DNA of 64,000 nucleotides, taken from the NCBI RefSeq assembly GCF_000235745.1, contig NZ_AGSX01000046.1, positions 1 through 64,000 of the forward strand, given 5' to 3'. Every line of letters starts with the position of its first letter. The first letter of the stretch is position 1. Under the pieces are notes generated by a model, which was not told the DNA's origin, did no database searches, and worked only from the letters and a program-made list of their open reading frames with translations. Source of the DNA: Stutzerimonas stutzeri SDM-LAC. GTDB lineage: Bacteria > Pseudomonadota > Gammaproteobacteria > Pseudomonadales > Pseudomonadaceae. The position numbers were made by a program, and so were the translations under genes. Below, in pieces: positions 8,389 to 17,034 of this stretch.

Positions 8389-9501
8389 ATGAAATATTGC
8401 ATTAGATGTGTTATGCCAAGCACGAGACCTGGGATAACTTTCGATGAGAGAGGCGTTTGTGCTGCCTGTCAGAGTTATGAAAAAAGAGAAAAAGTAAATT
8501 ATCATGAGCGCTGGCATGAACTAGAAAATATTTGCGATAAATATCGTGGTATGAATGGGGCCAATGGCTATGACTGCATGATAGCGGTATCGGGTGGTAA
8601 GGATAGCCACTTCCAAGTTCATATAATGAAAGAAAAAATGGGGATGAATCCGCTTTTGGTTTCCGTGGAGGATAACTTCCCGATGACCAAGGCTGGTATT
8701 CATAACATTAAAAATATATCTGAGGCTTTTGGCTGCGATATAATTTCGATGAAGCCTAACGTGCAATCCCAAAAAATAATAACAAAATATACTTTTGAGA
8801 GGTATGGGAGGCCAACCTATCTAGTTGATAGATATATTTATACTTATCCATTGCATATGGCGGTTAAATTTAATACTCCACTTCTTGTTTATGGTGAAAA
8901 TGTTGCTTATGAGTATGGCGGCGCCCATGCTGTTGAAACATATTCAGCGAAAGATCAAGTAAATAATGGTGTTGGGAGTGGGATAGCTATAGAAGAAATC
9001 GTGAATTTAGGTATAGATTCAAGGAGTTTGAGCTTTTTTGACCCGCCAACGCAAAAGGAAATTGATAAGCTAGATCCTATATATTTAAGTTATTTTCTAG
9101 AGTGGAGTAGTTTTCGGAACTATGAGTTCGCAAAAAAGAACGGTTTTCACGACTTGACTCATGAGTGGAATAGAACGCATCACATTGAGCAGTTTGATCA
9201 AGTAGATACCCCGGCTTACCTTGTCCATTCGTGGATGAAGTATCCAAAGTTCGGACACGCCTCGGCGACTGATTATGCAGCAAGAATGATTCGCTACGGT
9301 ATGATAAGCCGAGAGCAGGCGATTAAGCTTGTACGTGAGCATGATCATGCATTAGACCCGAGATGCGTTGAAGAATTCTGTCACTTTACTGGTTATAGCG
9401 AACGGGATTTTTGGAAGGTAATTGATAGCCATTATAATAAAGGGATCTTCAATAAAAATAAAAATAATGTATGGGTTCTAAAAAAGCCGCTTTGGGGGTG
9501 A
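8389..9501 (+). CDS. N-acetyl sugar amidotransferase (WbpG/PseA/PtmG-like)
   Basis: PP-loop ATP pyrophosphatase of the WbpG/PseA family (370 residues). Two zinc-type CxxC pairs sit at the N-terminus (Cys4/Cys7 and Cys24/Cys27), followed by the ATP loop SGGKDS at 68-73. Family members turn an N-acetyl group on a nucleotide sugar or nonulosonate into acetamidino; PtmG is credited with this on legionaminic acid in Campylobacter. No HisH/HisF-like ammonia-supplying partner is seen here, as in the PseA type. An ATG preceded by AGGTG sets the start at 8389. It is AT-rich and lies between legG and ptmE. An acetamidino group on the final sugar is inferred. Confidence 0.83.
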   Translation: MKYCIRCVMPSTRPGITFDERGVCAACQSYEKREKVNYHERWHELENICDKYRGMNGANGYDCMIAVSGGKDSHFQVHIMKEKMGMNPLLVSVEDNFPMTKAGIHNIKNISEAFGCDIISMKPNVQSQKIITKYTFERYGRPTYLVDRYIYTYPLHMAVKFNTPLLVYGENVAYEYGGAHAVETYSAKDQVNNGVGSGIAIEEIVNLGIDSRSLSFFDPPTQKEIDKLDPIYLSYFLEWSSFRNYEFAKKNGFHDLTHEWNRTHHIEQFDQVDTPAYLVHSWMKYPKFGHASATDYAARMIRYGMISREQAIKLVREHDHALDPRCVEEFCHFTGYSERDFWKVIDSHYNKGIFNKNKNNVWVLKKPLWG

Positions 9502-9507
9502 CGCGTA

Positions 9508-10584
9508 ATGAAGAGCTGGGAATGCATAGTCTTATCCCCTAACGACTCCATCCGCGATGCTATGCGAACACTGGATAAAGGCTCGCTGCGTATTGTGCTT
9601 ATTTGTGATGCTGAGCAAAAGCTGTTGGGAACAGTTACTGACGGTGATACCCGCCGTGCACTATTAGCCGATGCTAATATGCAGGACGCTGTCAGTCAGA
9701 TAATGAATACCAATCCTATAAGTGTAACCAGTAACACTAGTCGCGAGCAGCGTCTTCGGTTGATGAAACAGCATGATCTTACAGCTATCCCGATTCTGGA
9801 CAGCAGGAATTCTGTTATCAGCCTCGAAACCTTACATCAAGCTATGCAGCCAGAACAGCGCGATAATCCAGTATTTATTATGGCTGGGGGATTTGGTACG
9901 CGTCTGCAACCGCTTACCGATCACTGCCCGAAACCCATGCTGCGGGTTGGTGACAAGCCTATGCTAGAACTTCTTCTCAGCCAATTTATTAGCCATGGTT
10001 TTTATAATTTCTATATTTCTACGCACTATCTTCCCGAAATAATTCGTCGCCACTTCGGTGATGGTAGCCGATGGAACGTCAGTATCCAATATGTGCATGA
10101 AGAGAGTCCGCTTGGGACGGGAGGGGCCCTAGGTTTGCTACCTATAGGTCTTCCTAACCTTCCGCTTATTATGATGAACGGTGATGTGCTGACTAAGATA
10201 GACTATACACGTTTGTTGCGTCACCACGAAAGGTACAAGTTTGACGCTACCATCTGCGTGCGTGAAGATGAGCATAGAGTACCCTTTGGCGTAATAGAAA
10301 CTGAAGAGCAGCTTGTCACTAGTATGATAGAAAAACCTACCTTCCGATACAAGATCAACACAGGCATTTATATTCTTAATCCCGATATCGTTACCAGTGT
10401 GCAGGCGAGCCAACGCATTGATATGCCCACGTTGTTGGAGAAGCACAGAGTTAATAAAAAGCGTATAGGTACCTATACCAGTTACGATTATTGGCTTGAT
10501 ATCGGTCAAATGAAAGACTACCAAAAGGCACAGCGGGATATTGAAACCTATTTCAAGCCACCCAATGGAAATTATGATGAATAA
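9508..10584 (+). CDS. ptmE: PtmE-like sugar-1-phosphate guanylyltransferase with CBS pair
   Basis: Two CBS domains (about residues 8-115) are fused to a nucleotidyltransferase domain with the AGGFGTRLQPLT signature at 126-137 and the NGDVLT metal site. This architecture matches Campylobacter PtmE, which makes GDP-GlcN from glucosamine-1-phosphate and starts the GDP-linked legionaminic route. The CBS pair may sense a nucleotide. The gene is GC-richer than the amidotransferase before it. Its last codons overlap the start of the oxidoreductase gene by 8 bases. A mannose-1-phosphate-type guanylyltransferase activity is the main alternative. Confidence 0.82.
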   Translation: MKSWECIVLSPNDSIRDAMRTLDKGSLRIVLICDAEQKLLGTVTDGDTRRALLADANMQDAVSQIMNTNPISVTSNTSREQRLRLMKQHDLTAIPILDSRNSVISLETLHQAMQPEQRDNPVFIMAGGFGTRLQPLTDHCPKPMLRVGDKPMLELLLSQFISHGFYNFYISTHYLPEIIRRHFGDGSRWNVSIQYVHEESPLGTGGALGLLPIGLPNLPLIMMNGDVLTKIDYTRLLRHHERYKFDATICVREDEHRVPFGVIETEEQLVTSMIEKPTFRYKINTGIYILNPDIVTSVQASQRIDMPTLLEKHRVNKKRIGTYTSYDYWLDIGQMKDYQKAQRDIETYFKPPNGNYDE

Positions 10585-11560
10585 AGTTGCAGTAATTGGG
10601 CTGGGTAATATTTCTAAGCGACATAGAGCTAATATAAAAAGACTTTATCCTGAAGCAATAGTTTTTGCTGTTTCAGCTAGTGGAAGACAACCTTGTGAGC
10701 CAATCGAAAATGCAGATGAATTTTTATCGAGCATTGATGAGCTTCTACAATATAAACCGGATATGGCTATTGTAGCTTCGCCGGCGACCTTTCATGCTCA
10801 GCATGCAATTCCGTTATTAAAAAACGAGATTCCTGTATTAATTGAAAAGCCGCTTTCAGGGTGTGAATGGGAAGCTGCGTCTATCTTAGCGGCTGAAAAA
10901 CAATATAAAACTCCCGCCACAGTAGGGTATTGCCTCCGATATCTACCCAGCAGCCAATATATTAAGTTGCTGCTTGAAGATAACTTGATTGGTGAGATTT
11001 ATAATGCATTTGTGGAGGTGGGCCAATATCTGCCCGATTGGCGACCGAGCCAAAACTACCGAGAAAGTGTTTCTGCCAGCGCTCAGCTAGGTGGAGGCGT
11101 ACTACTTGAGCTGAGCCACGAACTTGACTATATACAGTGGCTCTTGGGCCCACTTCAATATCAGCACGCCATTTTACGTTCATCAAAAGATCTACAACTA
11201 CCCGTTGAAGACTCCGCAGATATTTTGGCTCTGAATGTCCGGGGAACAGTAGTGTCGGTACATCTTGATTTCTTACAACGGAAGGTACATCGAAAGTGTC
11301 GCTTCATAGGTAGCGAGGGCAGTCTTGAATGGGATTTGCTGCGAAATGAGATAACATTTTCTACGAAAGGCTCTGAAAGACAAGTATTCAGTCAGCCTGA
11401 ATGGGATAAAAATCAAATGTACTTGGATATGCTCCAAGATTTTGAAGGGCTAATAAATGGCAAGCCCAATAGTTGTGTTACTTTGGATGAAGCACAAAGA
11501 ACCGTTTCTTTAATAACTAAAATAAAATCATCGGCGCTTACTACGAAAGGGTTGCAATGA
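10577..11560 (+). CDS. ptmF: PtmF-like Gfo/Idh/MocA oxidoreductase
   Basis: NAD(P)-dependent oxidoreductase of the Gfo/Idh/MocA family (about 327 residues), with the dinucleotide loop GLGNISKRH near residue 10 and the family motif IEKPLSG. In Campylobacter, PtmF acts with PtmA in making the glucosamine phosphate precursor used by PtmE. Several in-frame ATG codons cluster at 10565, 10574 and 10577; the last is best spaced from GGAA. The stop overlaps legF (ATGA). The exact reaction is not evident from sequence. Confidence 0.75.
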   Translation: MNKVAVIGLGNISKRHRANIKRLYPEAIVFAVSASGRQPCEPIENADEFLSSIDELLQYKPDMAIVASPATFHAQHAIPLLKNEIPVLIEKPLSGCEWEAASILAAEKQYKTPATVGYCLRYLPSSQYIKLLLEDNLIGEIYNAFVEVGQYLPDWRPSQNYRESVSASAQLGGGVLLELSHELDYIQWLLGPLQYQHAILRSSKDLQLPVEDSADILALNVRGTVVSVHLDFLQRKVHRKCRFIGSEGSLEWDLLRNEITFSTKGSERQVFSQPEWDKNQMYLDMLQDFEGLINGKPNSCVTLDEAQRTVSLITKIKSSALTTKGLQ

Positions 11561-12258
11561 AAACTTATGCATTCATTTTTGCTAGAGGTGGCTCAAAAGG
11601 CCTGCCGAAGAAAAATATAAAAGAACTAGCAGGTAAACCACTTTTATGTCATTCGATAGATATCGCATTGGTTGCACCCTCGATTGATAAGGTTTTTGTG
11701 TCTACCGATGACCTTGAAATTGCGGAGATAGCGAAGAATGCGGGTGCAGTTGTCATCAAACGGCCAATAAAATTAGCTGATGATCACGCGCCGGAATGGT
11801 TGGCTTGGCAACATGCTATAGAATGGGTTGGAAAAAACTATGGTAGGTTTGATACCTTCGTCAGCTTACCTGCGACTAGCCCCTTGCGCAGTGTTGGTGA
11901 TGTGGAAACTGCTATTCAAAAGCTGCGTAAAGATGCAGCAGACGTGTGTATTGCAGTAACGCCTGCGAATAGAAGCCCTTACTTCAACATGGTTCAATAC
12001 AATCAAGAAGGCTATGTTGAGCTATTAAATAAGTCGGACGATGAGATAAAACGCCGGCAGGATGCACCTTTGGTTTTTGATGTTACAACGGTCGTATATG
12101 TTTCTAAGCCTGATTTCATTCTTAACAGCTGCGGTCTATTCTCTGGGAAGGTGACGGCTATTGAGGTGCCGAAATCTAGAGCGGTAGATATTGATGACAT
12201 TTATGATTTTAAACTAGCGGAAGCTATTACTCTAAGCTCTATAGGGGAAAAAGGATGA
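11557..12258 (+). CDS. legF: CMP-legionaminic acid synthetase
   Basis: CMP-nonulosonate cytidylyltransferase (NeuA/LegF/PtmB family, 233 residues) that activates the nonulosonic acid with CTP. It has the N-terminal ARGGSKGLPKKN nucleotide-binding motif, followed by the usual STDD, PATSPLRS and AVDIDD segments. It overlaps genes on both sides by 4 bp (ATGA), showing tight operon packing. CMP-sugar production means a CMP-dependent glycosyltransferase must exist; the best local candidate is the gene at 14409. Confidence 0.9.
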   Translation: MKTYAFIFARGGSKGLPKKNIKELAGKPLLCHSIDIALVAPSIDKVFVSTDDLEIAEIAKNAGAVVIKRPIKLADDHAPEWLAWQHAIEWVGKNYGRFDTFVSLPATSPLRSVGDVETAIQKLRKDAADVCIAVTPANRSPYFNMVQYNQEGYVELLNKSDDEIKRRQDAPLVFDVTTVVYVSKPDFILNSCGLFSGKVTAIEVPKSRAVDIDDIYDFKLAEAITLSSIGEKG

Positions 12259-13025
12259 GAAATTTACTCAAGCACAAATCGATACTAGTTGCCGGTGCAG
12301 GTGGGCTACTTGGAAGCCGGCTAGTATGTGGGTTGCTTGCACAAGGCGCTAATGTCATAGCGGCAGATATAAATATTGACAGGGCGAAGGATTTATTTAT
12401 TGAGCTGGGCGTTGATGTTAACTCGCCTGCTCTGCAGATGCTATCTCTTGATATTACAAACGCAGATGCAGTTAAAAAGCTGTTTTCTACCTCTGACAAT
12501 ATAGATGGTGCAGTTAACAGTACTTATCCCCGAAATAAAGCCTATGGTGCTCACTTCTTCGATGTGACTTTAGATAGTTTTAATGAAAATGTTTCTCTGC
12601 ATTTGGGTAGTTCTTTTTTGTTTTCTCAACAATGTGCGGCTTATTTTGTAAGAAATAGAAAGCCGTTCTCGTTGGTAAATATATCATCAATTTATGGTGT
12701 TGTTCCGCCAGACTTTTCCATATATAAAGATACAACAATGACCATGGCGGTTGAGTACGCGGCAATAAAATCTGCACTGTTGCATCTTAATAAGTATGTG
12801 GCTTCTTATATTGATGATAGTAGGTTTCGTGTTAATTGTGTTAGTCCCGGCGGCATTTTCGACCATCAACCGGAGGTATTCTTAAAGGCGTATAAAGAAA
12901 AAACTCTTGGTACAGGTATGTTGGATGTAGATAGTATCGTTGGTTCTGTGCTTTTTTTATTATCCGATCAGTCGCGATATGTCGTGGGGCAGAATATAGT
13001 TGTCGACGATGGCTTTACATTGTAA
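12255..13025 (+). CDS. ptmA: PtmA-like short-chain dehydrogenase
   Basis: Classical SDR (256 residues) with a slightly unusual cofactor loop, GAGGLLGS, near residue 14, a catalytic Ser in the NISSIYG segment and the YAAIK (YxxxK) pair, ending in the usual VVDDGFTL-type tail. In Campylobacter PtmA works with PtmF in the early steps to the GDP-linked precursor. It overlaps legF by 4 bp and closes the nonulosonate block. No PgmL-like mutase gene accompanies it here. Confidence 0.78.
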   Translation: MRNLLKHKSILVAGAGGLLGSRLVCGLLAQGANVIAADINIDRAKDLFIELGVDVNSPALQMLSLDITNADAVKKLFSTSDNIDGAVNSTYPRNKAYGAHFFDVTLDSFNENVSLHLGSSFLFSQQCAAYFVRNRKPFSLVNISSIYGVVPPDFSIYKDTTMTMAVEYAAIKSALLHLNKYVASYIDDSRFRVNCVSPGGIFDHQPEVFLKAYKEKTLGTGMLDVDSIVGSVLFLLSDQSRYVVGQNIVVDDGFTL

Positions 13026-13138
13026 TGAAGCTTGTTGTGCAGGACGGATATTCTTGAGTCAAATTGAATTGCAACTATTTTGGTTTGGCGAAGAATGCTT
13101 ATTTGCTGTTGCTGGATCCAGTGGAAAGGTTTGATGGT

Positions 13139-14398
13139 ATGACTAAAAGACTGATATTTTCATTCCTGTTTCCATATGTCCTGGCTATTATATTTGTTTG
13201 CTTCTTTCCGGGGAGGTCAATGGTTGAGAATTATTATTTTTTATTTTTCTCAAGTTGGATCTTTGTTGTGATTGTTCTTTTGCTTGGCTTGGTAACTTAT
13301 GGTTGCTTGTTGCAATATAAGAAAGGACAATCTATTTCATGTGATTGTATTGTTGATGCTAAGTGGGTTGGGATTAATTCTTGGTTTTTGTTTTTTTTAC
13401 CTTTGCTAGGGGTTTTTTTTCTTTTCTACGATAGGGTTGTTATTAGGAATATAAACTATCTAGATCAGGAATTAAGGGCTGCGAGGTATGAATGGCTATC
13501 TTCCGAGGGAGGGTCTTTTTTTGGAATCGCAGGGAATTTATTTATTCCGTTTTCTTACGTAGGTGTTTTTTTTGCTTTGAGATACTTTAAATACATAAAA
13601 ATAAGATATTTGCTGTTGTGTACTTCGGTGTTTTCTATTTTCTTTCATGCCTATCTCAATGGTGGCAGAAGCAATGTGTTTTTGCTGTTGGTTTTTTTGG
13701 TTGTTTTATATTGTATTGGGCGCTACAAGATAAACATCGCATTGATCCTTAATAAGTTCTCATTTTTGGCGGTTTTGTTTTTATTGGCTGTTTTTTTCTA
13801 TATATTGGCGGTGGTCAAGTCATCTGCTTCTATTGGTGGGGCTTCTATACAAGAGTTACTATATTTTGGTTTGATAGAGATGTATGGAGTGCCTGATCTT
13901 GATTTTTTTAAAGAGGATCATTCTGACTTGCTCTGTTTTTTATTATATTCTTTTTTGTATCTCTTCCATGGGCAGTGGACGTCACAGATCGTTTATAGCT
14001 TAGATGAGCGTGCCGGTTACCATTCGATTGTTTCTGCCTTTACCGTTATTTTGGATGACTTAGGAGTTATAGATTTAGGTTTATATGAGCGTGCGTTTTC
14101 AGATACAGGAGCATTTGTTTCTTTGCCTGCTTCTGTTTATTATGATTTTGGTTGGTTGGGGCTCGTTGTATACTCCACTTTCTTCGGATGGTTATTTGGA
14201 GTGGTGTTGTTTTATGTAAATACATATAGGAGGTTGGGTCTCGTTGGTGCAGGTTTGGTTTTCTTTACGATGCCAATATTAATTCTTTCGCCAATTGTAC
14301 CAGCATACGGGTTTAGTTATTATTCTTTCATTTTGTTCGCGTTTTTTGTTTTCTTTATAACTAATATGGCTTTTTTTAGGCGAAAAATATATCTTTAA
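13139..14398 (+). CDS. wzy: Wzy-type O-antigen polymerase
   Basis: Very hydrophobic protein (419 residues, some ten or more membrane helices) with a LNGGRS motif and a large periplasmic-type loop before SLPASVYYDFGWLG, both typical of Wzy oligosaccharide repeat-unit polymerases. It would join Wzx-exported repeat units in the periplasm. The ATG at 13139 is chosen because GGAAAGG lies at good distance; an earlier TTG in frame at 13064 lacks a ribosome site. It is one of the most AT-rich genes in the window, with many T runs. Linkage specificity cannot be read from sequence. Confidence 0.82.
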   Translation: MTKRLIFSFLFPYVLAIIFVCFFPGRSMVENYYFLFFSSWIFVVIVLLLGLVTYGCLLQYKKGQSISCDCIVDAKWVGINSWFLFFLPLLGVFFLFYDRVVIRNINYLDQELRAARYEWLSSEGGSFFGIAGNLFIPFSYVGVFFALRYFKYIKIRYLLLCTSVFSIFFHAYLNGGRSNVFLLLVFLVVLYCIGRYKINIALILNKFSFLAVLFLLAVFFYILAVVKSSASIGGASIQELLYFGLIEMYGVPDLDFFKEDHSDLLCFLLYSFLYLFHGQWTSQIVYSLDERAGYHSIVSAFTVILDDLGVIDLGLYERAFSDTGAFVSLPASVYYDFGWLGLVVYSTFFGWLFGVVLFYVNTYRRLGLVGAGLVFFTMPILILSPIVPAYGFSYYSFILFAFFVFFITNMAFFRRKIYL

Positions 14399-14408
14399 AG
14401 GAGGGTAT

Positions 14409-15953
14409 ATGAAAATCGGATACGCAATGCTGTACCCATATCGCGGCAGCATACAAAATATGATTTTTTTATCTGAATTGTTTAAGAGGCAAGGGCATCA
14501 AAATTTCTTCCTGAAGTGCAATGCTTCTGTTCCTTATTGTTATAATAGGATGATTAAAGGGACTAGTAAGCTTGTAGAATGTACCAAGTGTTTTGCTGGG
14601 GGGGTTGATACTTTTAATGTTGAGAATGTGACAAGTATTGATAATAGGTTGCGATTAAAGCTAAGTGAGGAGCTTAAGTTCGACATAGTCTCTTCTTCTT
14701 CTTATAGCCTGCATAGAATAGAAACCGATGAAGATTGTAGTTCAAAAGCAGTGTTGGATACGCAAGATAAGCTTAAGCCCTTGGCTGAAATTGTATATGC
14801 AAATGCTTTGAAGTGGATTGAGGATAATGAATTAAAGCTTGTTTTTATTTTTAATGGCCGCTTAGATATGCCGCGAGCTGTTTTAAAGGCCTGCGAATCT
14901 AAGGGCATACCTTTTATCACCTTTGAGGCGGCGTATCCGGGGGTTGCTTTAGAGGTAAATGATGACTGTAGGTCTTTGAAGTCGCTGCATAAAATCATAG
15001 GCGAATTTATTGGGAAACCATTAAAGTTATCTCAAGCTGTTTTTTCTGCGGAGATAGCTAACCAAATGCTCAGTAAAAGTAATTTGGTCTGGAGGCTCTA
15101 TAATACAGATCCGTTGCCTGCTAGTTGGCCTTCTAATGGGCGTCAAAAAATCTTAATAGTGCCTAGCAGCAATCATGAGCTTAAAGGTGCTGATGCATGG
15201 ACACCAGCTTGGAAGCATCCACTGGAAGGAGTGGAGGCGGTTTTATCTAAGCTAAATATTGATTTTTCTAATTGTGTAATAAGAAGCCATCCAAACTGGA
15301 GTGAAAATATTGGAGTTAGTTTGGATGGCTCTAAGTCAGAGCGCGTCTATGTGGATTGGGCGACCCGTAATGGGGCTGTTATTATACCTAGTTCTAGTAA
15401 GATAAATACTATTGATTTAATACGGCAGGCGGACATTGTTATCGTTCAATATGGAACGGCCGGAATTGAGGCGGGCCTGCTGGGAAAAAAAGTTATAGGC
15501 CTTTCTCCGTCTTGGTATAGTACTTCTGGGTTTTCATCGCAAGTTCATAGTCCTCATGATTTTGGCGCTTTATCCTTTCTTGAGACACATGATGCTGATG
15601 ATGTCATCCGAAGGTCGTTAAGGTTTATTTATTGCTTTCATAAGCGGTGTGCGCAATACGTTAATTTTATTAGGCCTCTAAATACGTATGAAAATGAATA
15701 TAATTTGGACGCCGATGTCTCCAGTATTTTGAATGCTGTTAGGGATAATTTTTTTACCGCAGATGATCCGGAGTATGCGGAAGAGTTGGGTGATGAGAAT
15801 TTAGTTATTGATAAGTTTAGATCTCAGGATTTGGATTGGTTTGGGGAAAATAAAGATCATGGCTTTTCGACTGCTTTTAAAAAGATTGAGCGGCGAGTTT
15901 ACTTTCGATGGATTGATAAGGTAAGACCTATCTTTAAGGCGGGTGATCGTTAA
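14409..15953 (+). CDS. KpsC/KpsS-like putative glycosyltransferase
   Basis: Unfamiliar 514-residue cytoplasmic protein. The C-terminal half resembles the capsule KpsC/KpsS-type GT-B fold, with an IRSHPNW segment and the YGTAGIEAGLLGKKVIGL stretch near residues 350-370. The N-terminus has four clustered cysteines (Cys37, Cys44, Cys58, Cys61; the last two as CTKC) that could bind a metal. KpsC and KpsS transfer Kdo from CMP-Kdo, so a role as transferase of CMP-legionaminic acid is attractive, but this is inference. It lies between wzy and wbjB, 10 bases after wzy with a GGAGGG ribosome site, and is AT-rich. A G7 run is present at 14598-14604. Confidence 0.6.
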   Translation: MKIGYAMLYPYRGSIQNMIFLSELFKRQGHQNFFLKCNASVPYCYNRMIKGTSKLVECTKCFAGGVDTFNVENVTSIDNRLRLKLSEELKFDIVSSSSYSLHRIETDEDCSSKAVLDTQDKLKPLAEIVYANALKWIEDNELKLVFIFNGRLDMPRAVLKACESKGIPFITFEAAYPGVALEVNDDCRSLKSLHKIIGEFIGKPLKLSQAVFSAEIANQMLSKSNLVWRLYNTDPLPASWPSNGRQKILIVPSSNHELKGADAWTPAWKHPLEGVEAVLSKLNIDFSNCVIRSHPNWSENIGVSLDGSKSERVYVDWATRNGAVIIPSSSKINTIDLIRQADIVIVQYGTAGIEAGLLGKKVIGLSPSWYSTSGFSSQVHSPHDFGALSFLETHDADDVIRRSLRFIYCFHKRCAQYVNFIRPLNTYENEYNLDADVSSILNAVRDNFFTADDPEYAEELGDENLVIDKFRSQDLDWFGENKDHGFSTAFKKIERRVYFRWIDKVRPIFKAGDR

Positions 15954-15996
15954 TTAATGTGTTGGCTGTTTTTCTGTTATTTATAGGGCTTGCTTG

Positions 15997-17031
15997 ATGT
16001 TTAAGAACAAAATTCTTCTCATTAGCGGTGGAACCGGCTCCTTCGGCAACGCCGTGCTCAAGCGCTTTCTTGATACCGATATTACCGAAATCCGCATTTT
16101 CAGCCGTGACGAGAAAAAGCAGGATGACATGCGTAAACGCTACGCCAACTCCAAGCTAAAGTTTTATATTGGTGATGTGCGCGATTACCAGAGCGTGTTG
16201 AACGCCACGCGAGGGGTGGACTACATCTTCCATGCTGCGGCGTTGAAGCAGGTCCCGTCCTGCGAGTTCCATCCTATGGAGGCGGTTAAAACCAATGTGC
16301 TTGGCACCGAGAACGTTTTGGAGGCTGCAATCCAGAATGAAGTGAACCGGGTGGTTTGTCTTAGTACGGATAAGGCCGTTTACCCGATCAATGCCATGGG
16401 TATTTCCAAGGCAATGATGGAAAAGGTCATGGTCGCCAAGTCGCGAAATGTTGATGAGAGCAAAACGGTAATTTGCGGCACGCGATACGGGAACGTGATG
16501 GCTTCGCGTGGTTCGGTAATCCCTTTGTTTATCGAGCAGATTCGTGCTGGCAAGCCGCTGTCGATCACCGACCCGAATATGACCCGTTTCATGATGACCT
16601 TGGCCGATGCGGTCGATCTGGTGCTCTATGCCTTCGAGCACGGTAATAGCGGCGACCTGTTCGTACAGAAAGCGCCGGCTGCAACCGTAGAAACCTTGGC
16701 GCTGGCGCTGACCGATCTGGTTGGAAAGCCCGACCATCCAATCCAGGTGATTGGTACCCGCCATGGTGAAAAGCTGTATGAAGCGTTGCTCAGTCGCGAG
16801 GAAATGGCTTGCGCTGAGGATATGGGAAAGTACTTCCGCGTACCGCCGGATCTGCGCGACCTCAATTACGCGAAGTTCGTGGAGCAGGGCGAAACGAAAA
16901 TTTCCCGCACCGAAGACTACAATTCGCACAATACCGAGCGATTGGATGTAGTGGGAATGCAGCAGCTGCTGCTGAAGCTTGATTTCATGCGCGCTATCCA
17001 GCGCGGTGAGCACGCAACGCCCGAGGAGTGA
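15997..17031 (+). CDS. wbjB: UDP-GlcNAc 4,6-dehydratase/5-epimerase (WbjB/FnlA/CapE)
   Basis: First enzyme of UDP-N-acetyl-L-fucosamine synthesis: an extended SDR (344 residues) with GGTGSFGNAV at the N-terminus and an STDKAVYPINAMGISK active-site stretch (MxxxK form). It gives the 4-keto-6-deoxy L-sugar intermediates used by the next two enzymes. An ATG at 15997 follows a weak AGGG; a TTG directly before it is less likely. GC rises sharply here compared with the upstream gene, marking a module boundary. Only 3 bases separate it from wbjC. Confidence 0.92.
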   Translation: MFKNKILLISGGTGSFGNAVLKRFLDTDITEIRIFSRDEKKQDDMRKRYANSKLKFYIGDVRDYQSVLNATRGVDYIFHAAALKQVPSCEFHPMEAVKTNVLGTENVLEAAIQNEVNRVVCLSTDKAVYPINAMGISKAMMEKVMVAKSRNVDESKTVICGTRYGNVMASRGSVIPLFIEQIRAGKPLSITDPNMTRFMMTLADAVDLVLYAFEHGNSGDLFVQKAPAATVETLALALTDLVGKPDHPIQVIGTRHGEKLYEALLSREEMACAEDMGKYFRVPPDLRDLNYAKFVEQGETKISRTEDYNSHNTERLDVVGMQQLLLKLDFMRAIQRGEHATPEE

Positions 17032-17034
17032 AGA

